A DNA stretch of 64,000 nt from contig JAFATB010000018.1 in the NCBI GenBank assembly GCA_019244185.1, positions 147,300 through 211,299 on the forward strand. Reading direction: 5' to 3'. Below are positions 59,885 to 64,000 of the stretch, piece after piece. How positions within the stretch are numbered: position 1 is the stretch's first letter; the number at the start of each line of letters is the position of its first letter. A program made the position numbers and the translations under genes. Origin of the DNA: Acidobacteriota bacterium. Lineage in GTDB: Bacteria > Acidobacteriota > Thermoanaerobaculia > Gp7-AA8. The notes beneath the pieces are model-generated. The model was given only the letters and a program-made list of their open reading frames with translations, searched no databases and was not told where the DNA came from.

Positions 59885-60658
59885 ATGACCACCTTCTTCG
59901 AAGCGCAGAACGAGCTGCTCGAATCGGGCGCCGCGTTCGTGGCGGTCACGGTCGTCGACACGCTCGGCTCGACGCCGCAGGACCGCGGCGCGAAGATGCT
60001 GGTCACGGAGAACGGGCGTCACTTCGGCACGGTCGGCGGCGGCAAGATCGAAGTGCGCTGCATCGACGAGGCGCTCGGGCTCCTGCGCGATGCCGATGCG
60101 CCGCCGACGCGCTTCGTGCAGTGGAGCCTCGAGAAAGACATCGGCATGACGTGCGGCGGCATCGTGCGCGTCTACTTCGAGTCGTTCAACGCGCCGCGCT
60201 GGAACATCGTCGTCTTCGGCGCGGGGCACGTCGCGTCGGCGCTCATCGAGCTGATGCTGCGCCTCGACTGCCGCATCACCTGCATCGATCCGCGCGAGGA
60301 ATGGCTGAGCCGTCTGCCGTCGTCGACGAAGCTGACGAAGGTGCTGACGAGCGACATGCCGGCGGAAGTGGCGAAGATCCGCGACGGCTCGTTCGTGCTG
60401 CTGATGACGATGGGGCACACCACCGATCGGCCGATCCTCATCGAGATTCTGCGCACACGAACGTTCCCCTACCTCGGCGTCATCGGCAGCAACGCGAAGG
60501 CGAAGCGGCTGCGGCAGGACGTGCGCGACGCGGGGCTTCCGGATGAGGCGCAGCGCGCGTTTTTCTGCCCCGTCGGACTCGAGCTCGGCTCGAATCATCC
60601 GCAGGAGATCGCCATCTCCGTCGCGGCGCAGATGCTGCAACTGCGCGACGCGAGATGA
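59885..60658 (+). CDS. xdhC: XdhC molybdenum cofactor insertion/sulfuration protein
   Basis: A 257-aa accessory protein that binds molybdenum cofactor and delivers its sulfurated form to XdhB. GSTPQDRGAKMLV and GTVGGGKIE form the N-terminal XdhC/CoxI domain; the C-terminal half is a Rossmann-like domain with VVFGAGHVASAL and IGSNAKAKRLR. A conserved Cys in MTCGG is the likely sulfur-handling residue. It is divergent from the allantoinase gene by 24 bases, with TAACGT eight bases before the ATG, and it overlaps malQ by four bases, an unexpected tie to glycogen metabolism. Confidence 0.93.
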   Translation: MTTFFEAQNELLESGAAFVAVTVVDTLGSTPQDRGAKMLVTENGRHFGTVGGGKIEVRCIDEALGLLRDADAPPTRFVQWSLEKDIGMTCGGIVRVYFESFNAPRWNIVVFGAGHVASALIELMLRLDCRITCIDPREEWLSRLPSSTKLTKVLTSDMPAEVAKIRDGSFVLLMTMGHTTDRPILIEILRTRTFPYLGVIGSNAKAKRLRQDVRDAGLPDEAQRAFFCPVGLELGSNHPQEIAISVAAQMLQLRDAR

Positions 60659-62538
60659 GGACTTCGACGCTGCGCGATCTCGCGCGACGTTTTTCCATCG
60701 AAACGAGCTATACGGACGCGGCCGGCGCGCGGCAGCAGGCGAGCAAAGCCGCGCTCGTCGCCGCGATCGAAAAGCGCTCCGGCATGTCGGTCGACGACGC
60801 CGCGAAAACGGTTGCGGAACCGCGCACGGTCGAGCCGGTCACGGTGGTCTGGGGCCATGCGAAGCCGCGGGTCGCGCTGCATGGATGCACGCGCGCCGAG
60901 TGGGATCTCGCGCTCGAGGACGGCTCGTGGCGCTCCGGCCGCGCGGACGTCGTCGACGGCGTGCTGACGCTGCCGGATGCGCTGCCGTACGGCTATCACA
61001 CGCTGACCATCAACAACGCACACGAGACGCTGCTCATCGCCGCGCCGATGAAAGCGCACGCGCCGCGCGAGAAAACATGGGGCGTCTTCGCGCCACTCTA
61101 CGCCGCGCATTCGCGTCGCAGCTGGGGCGCCGGCGACCTCGGCGATCTGCTCGCCTACGCAAGCTGGATCGACGATTACAACGGCGGCGTCGTGGCCACG
61201 CTGCCGATGCTCGCCGCATTCGACGACGAGCCGAGTCCGTACTCGCCCGTGAGCCGGCTCTACTGGAACGAGCTCTATCTCGACGTCACGCGTCTGCCCG
61301 AACTGCAGCCCGACGACCTCGACCACGGCGCGATCGCGCATCTGCAGCAGACGCCGCGCGTCGACTACGCCGCGGTGCGCCGCGAGAAGCGGCGCGTGCT
61401 GGAACGCTGTGCGGCGCGCTTCGCACGCAACGCCGACTTCGAGCGCTTCGCCGCACGTGCGAACGACTACGCGCAGTTCCGCGCGCGCATCGAGCAGCGC
61501 GACTCCGCGGCGTATCACCTTTACGTCCAGTACCGCATGGCGCAGCAGATGCGCGAGGTGGCGAACGCGGCGCGGCGGCTCGGCGCGGGGCTCTATCTCG
61601 ATTTCCCGCTGGGCGTGAATCCCGGCGGCTACGACGCGCACGAATACGCGCACGTCTTCGCCAACGGCGTCGCCGTCGGCGCGCCGCCCGATCTCTTTTT
61701 CACGAAAGGGCAGAACTGGGGCTTCGCGCCGTTCGATCCCGACGCGGTGCGCGAGGATCGCTATCGCTACTTCCGCGCGGCCGTCCGCCAGCACGTCTCA
61801 CACGCCGGCATCCTGCGCATCGATCACGTGATGGGCCTGCATCGCCTCTACTGGATTCCCGACGGCGGCGACGCGCGCGACGGCGTGTACGTGCGCTATC
61901 GCGCGGACGAGCTCTATGCGATCCTCACCCTCGAATCGCAGCGCCATGGCTGCGTCGTCGTCGGTGAGGACCTCGGCACCGTGCCGCCCGAAGTCCCGAA
62001 GATGATGAGCCGCCACGGACTGCGGCAGATGTACGTCGTGCAGTACGAAGTGAAACCGGATGCGCCGCTCCCCGCGCCGCCCGCGGCGTCGGTGGCGAGC
62101 ATCAACACGCACGACATGCCGCCGTTCGCCGCGTGGTGGAACGGCAAGGACGTCGACGATCGCGTGGAGATGGGACTCCTCGATGAGGTCGGCGCGCAAC
62201 GCGAGCACGCCGCGCGCGAACAGATGCGCCGCGCCATCGTGCGCGAGTTCGTCGACGGCCCCACCGAGAGCGCGCCGCGCGCGCTCGAAGTGCTGCTCGC
62301 GTTCCTCGCGTCGAGCGACGCCGAGATCGTGCTCGTCAACCTCGAGGACCTCTGGGGCGAGCGCGAATCGCAGAACGTGCCCGGCGTCCCCGAGCGCAGC
62401 TGGACGCAGAAATTCCGACTCGGACTCGAACAGATGCGCGCGGACGGCTCGATCCGCCGCGTGCTCACGAACGTCAGCGCCCGCAGGGCGCGGGCGTTGC
62501 TAGAAAACCAACACGAACAGGGAGTGAAGGAAGGCTGA
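60655..62538 (+). CDS. malQ: 4-alpha-glucanotransferase (GH77)
   Basis: A 627-aa amylomaltase transferring glucan chains. An N-terminal region of about 135 residues (beta-rich accessory domain, as in E. coli MalQ) precedes the GH77 barrel: [12 protein letters not shown] (about 200), [29 protein letters not shown] with the nucleophile Asp, [12 protein letters not shown] with the acid/base Glu, and [13 protein letters not shown] with the third carboxylate. Full length, codon use uniform and like the rest of the window. It overlaps xdhC by four bases upstream and glgB by one base downstream (TGATG). Confidence 0.95.
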   Translation: MRTSTLRDLARRFSIETSYTDAAGARQQASKAALVAAIEKRSGMSVDDAAKTVAEPRTVEPVTVVWGHAKPRVALHGCTRAEWDLALEDGSWRSGRADVVDGVLTLPDALPYGYHTLTINNAHETLLIAAPMKAHAPREKTWGVFAPLYAAHSRRSWGAGDLGDLLAYASWIDDYNGGVVATLPMLAAFDDEPSPYSPVSRLYWNELYLDVTRLPELQPDDLDHGAIAHLQQTPRVDYAAVRREKRRVLERCAARFARNADFERFAARANDYAQFRARIEQRDSAAYHLYVQYRMAQQMREVANAARRLGAGLYLDFPLGVNPGGYDAHEYAHVFANGVAVGAPPDLFFTKGQNWGFAPFDPDAVREDRYRYFRAAVRQHVSHAGILRIDHVMGLHRLYWIPDGGDARDGVYVRYRADELYAILTLESQRHGCVVVGEDLGTVPPEVPKMMSRHGLRQMYVVQYEVKPDAPLPAPPAASVASINTHDMPPFAAWWNGKDVDDRVEMGLLDEVGAQREHAAREQMRRAIVREFVDGPTESAPRALEVLLAFLASSDAEIVLVNLEDLWGERESQNVPGVPERSWTQKFRLGLEQMRADGSIRRVLTNVSARRARALLENQHEQGVKEG

Positions 62539-64000
62539 TGGCAGTACGAAAGAAGAAGACGGACGGAGCTGCACCGGAGGCGCCGAAGAAGCGCGTCTCC
62601 GCGAAGACGACCGCGGCGCCGAAGGCGGCCGCGGCCGCGAAAGCAGCGCCGAAGAAAACGACCGCGAAGAAGCCGGAGTCGCCGCGCAACGCCGCGGTCG
62701 ACGAACTGCAGGCCGTCGGCGCGGACATCGTGCCGAGCGTGACCATCGAGGCGGAAGCCGCGGCGATCGGCAACGTCGAGCGCGTGGCCTCGACCGACGA
62801 CGCGCAGCTCAGCGAAGGCGGACCGATTCTCGCGGATGCGCCGCCAGCGGATGCATCAGCAGCGGACGCGCCGGCATCCGAACCGGCCGCACAGGAACCA
62901 TCCTCGGACGACGCCGTCGCGCCCGTCGTCGAGCCGCAGCGTCCCGACACGCTGCTATCTGACTGGGACCTTCACCTCTTCAACGAAGGCACGCATCACG
63001 GTCTGTGGCAGAAGCTCGGCGCGCATCTCGTGCCGGGCGGCGTGATGTTCGGCGTCTGGGCGCCGAACGCCGAGCGCGTCAGCGTCGTCGGCGACTTCAA
63101 CGACTGGAACCCCGACGCGAACGTCCTCGCGCCGCGCGCGCTCTCCGGCATCTGGGAAGGCTTCATCCCCGATCTCGGCAAAGGCGCGCACTACAAGTAC
63201 CACATCGTCTCGCGGACGAACGGCTATCGCGTCGATAAGGCCGATCCGTTCGGCATCCATCAGGAGACGCCGCCCGAGACCGCGTCGATCGTCTGGGATC
63301 TCGACTACGACTGGAACGACGCGGAGTGGATGGAATCGCGTCGCGCGCGCAACAGCTACGAGGCGCCGGTCTCGATCTACGAGGTGCACCTCGGCTCGTG
63401 GCGCCGCGGCCCCGATGACCGAGTCTTGTCCTACCGGGAGCTGGCGCCGCTGCTCGCCGACTACGTGTCCGAGATGGGGTTCACCCACGTCGAGTTCCTG
63501 CCCTTGGCCGAGCACCCCTTCGGCGGCTCCTGGGGTTACCAGGTCACCTCCTACTTCGCCCCGACGTCCCGGTTCGGCGACCCCGACGACTTCCGGGCCA
63601 TGGTCGACTGCCTCCACCAGCGCGGCATCGGCGTGCTCGTGGACTGGGTGCCGGCCCACTTCCCGCGGGACTCCTGGGCCCTGGCCCGGTTCGACGGGAC
63701 CGCGCTCTTCGAGCATGCCGACCCCCGGCAGGGCGAACACCCCGACTGGGGCACTCTCGTCTTCAACTACGGCCGCCACGAGGTCGTCAACTTCCTCGCC
63801 GCCAGCGCCCAGGCCTGGGTGGAGGACTTCCACATCGACGGGCTGCGGGTCGACGCCGTCGCCTCCATGCTCTACCTGGACTACTCCCGCAAGGCGGGGG
63901 AGTGGGTGCCCAACGAGTTCGGGGGCCGGGAGAACCTGCACGCCGTCGCCTTCCTGCATCGGGTCAACGAGCTCGTCCACGGCAAGTACCCGGGCGTGTC
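62538..64000 (+). CDS. glgB: 1,4-alpha-glucan branching enzyme (3' end outside window)
   Basis: At least 487 residues, open to the window edge. Residues 1 to about 138 are a low-complexity Ala/Lys/Pro-rich leader ([11 protein letters not shown] style), much longer than usual. Then come a CBM48 domain ([20 protein letters not shown], about 160) and the GH13 domain (IYEVHLGSW near 280, VDWVPAHFP, and the nucleophile Asp439 in [17 protein letters not shown]). Codon use changes abruptly near base 63,410 (residue about 291): before it Ala is mostly GCG and Ser TCG; after it GCC and TCC dominate and CGG replaces CGC. The frame and protein homology continue across. The later part reads like a different, actinobacteria-style genome. 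Confidence 0.9.
   Translation, partial: MAVRKKKTDGAAPEAPKKRVSAKTTAAPKAAAAAKAAPKKTTAKKPESPRNAAVDELQAVGADIVPSVTIEAEAAAIGNVERVASTDDAQLSEGGPILADAPPADASAADAPASEPAAQEPSSDDAVAPVVEPQRPDTLLSDWDLHLFNEGTHHGLWQKLGAHLVPGGVMFGVWAPNAERVSVVGDFNDWNPDANVLAPRALSGIWEGFIPDLGKGAHYKYHIVSRTNGYRVDKADPFGIHQETPPETASIVWDLDYDWNDAEWMESRRARNSYEAPVSIYEVHLGSWRRGPDDRVLSYRELAPLLADYVSEMGFTHVEFLPLAEHPFGGSWGYQVTSYFAPTSRFGDPDDFRAMVDCLHQRGIGVLVDWVPAHFPRDSWALARFDGTALFEHADPRQGEHPDWGTLVFNYGRHEVVNFLAASAQAWVEDFHIDGLRVDAVASMLYLDYSRKAGEWVPNEFGGRENLHAVAFLHRVNELVHGKYPGV

Noticed and set aside
62538..62950. separate small histone-H1-like or DNA-binding gene before glgB
   Set aside because: The Ala/Lys/Pro-rich stretch is in frame with the CBM48 domain and has no stop, so it is read as an N-terminal extension.
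63390..63440. frameshift in glgB at the codon-usage break
   Set aside because: Translating through the junction gives a continuous GlgB sequence in one frame with no stop, so there is no frameshift; only codon style changes.

Overview
The window is a gene-dense, high-GC bacterial chromosome segment. By eye GC is about two thirds, third positions are dominated by G/C, many genes overlap by 1-20 bases, and no gap exceeds about 225 bases. Two Oar-like TonB receptors with carboxypeptidase-regulatory N-termini, a large set of secreted peptidases (M1, M28, M20, S8, S9, S10), bactofilin, EttA and a CIRCE-controlled groESL fit Acidobacteriota best, possibly Thermoanaerobaculia-like. That placement is inference; there is no rRNA or tRNA in the window.

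Layout. 1-4.1 kb: partial LTA4H-like M1 aminopeptidase, OPT oligopeptide transporter and CPBP protease in one operon. 4.1-9.8 kb (minus): a MacAB-like efflux system (adaptor, ATPase, permease), then an arsenite-type ArsR, a radical SAM/SPASM enzyme and a DUF1003 membrane protein. 9.9-13.3 kb: bactofilin, aldehyde dehydrogenase, M28 peptidase. 13.4-20.5 kb (minus): a full-size and a reduced Oar-like receptor, EttA, a small orphan protein. 20.6-28.2 kb: membrane SpoIIE phosphatase; divergent from it a Spinster-like MFS carrier, PlsC-like acyltransferase and MBL-fold lipoprotein; then an S10 carboxypeptidase. 28.2-31.8 kb: M1 peptidase, AraC regulator, VOC protein. 31.8-33.9 kb: groESL with CIRCE. 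33.9-40.3 kb: a LysR regulator divergent from a class C beta-lactamase-like hydrolase, an S9-M20 peptidase pair and a PPOX-fold protein. 40.3-46 kb (minus): CorA, alanine dehydrogenase, S8 protease, PA-domain HEXXH protein, small secreted protein. 46-50.3 kb: P450, PIG-L-like protein, GT4 glycosyltransferase, sulfotransferase-like protein. 50.3-60.7 kb: a purine/ureide catabolic cluster containing a VapBC pair. 60.7-64 kb: malQ and a 5' part of glgB.

Two themes join the genes. The first is peptide scavenging: secreted and periplasmic peptidases feed an OPT transporter and TonB receptors, and alanine dehydrogenase can deaminate the product. The second is a nearly complete route from xanthine to ureidoglycolate: XdhAB plus XdhC, a PuuD-type urate oxidase without its cytochrome domain, HIU hydrolase, a fused allantoicase/OHCU decarboxylase, and allantoinase. 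Ureidoglycolate lyase is not recognisable. A CitE/HpcH-like DUF6986 protein sits where a ureidoglycolate- or glyoxylate-handling enzyme would be expected.

The oddest sequence signals are: an abrupt codon-usage change inside glgB near 63,410 with the frame intact (chimeric assembly or intragenic recombination); a perfect 39-bp inverted repeat, AT-rich for this genome, between xdhB and the urate oxidase gene; and a GC-rich repeat found twice, each time just after the 3' end of a minus-strand gene.
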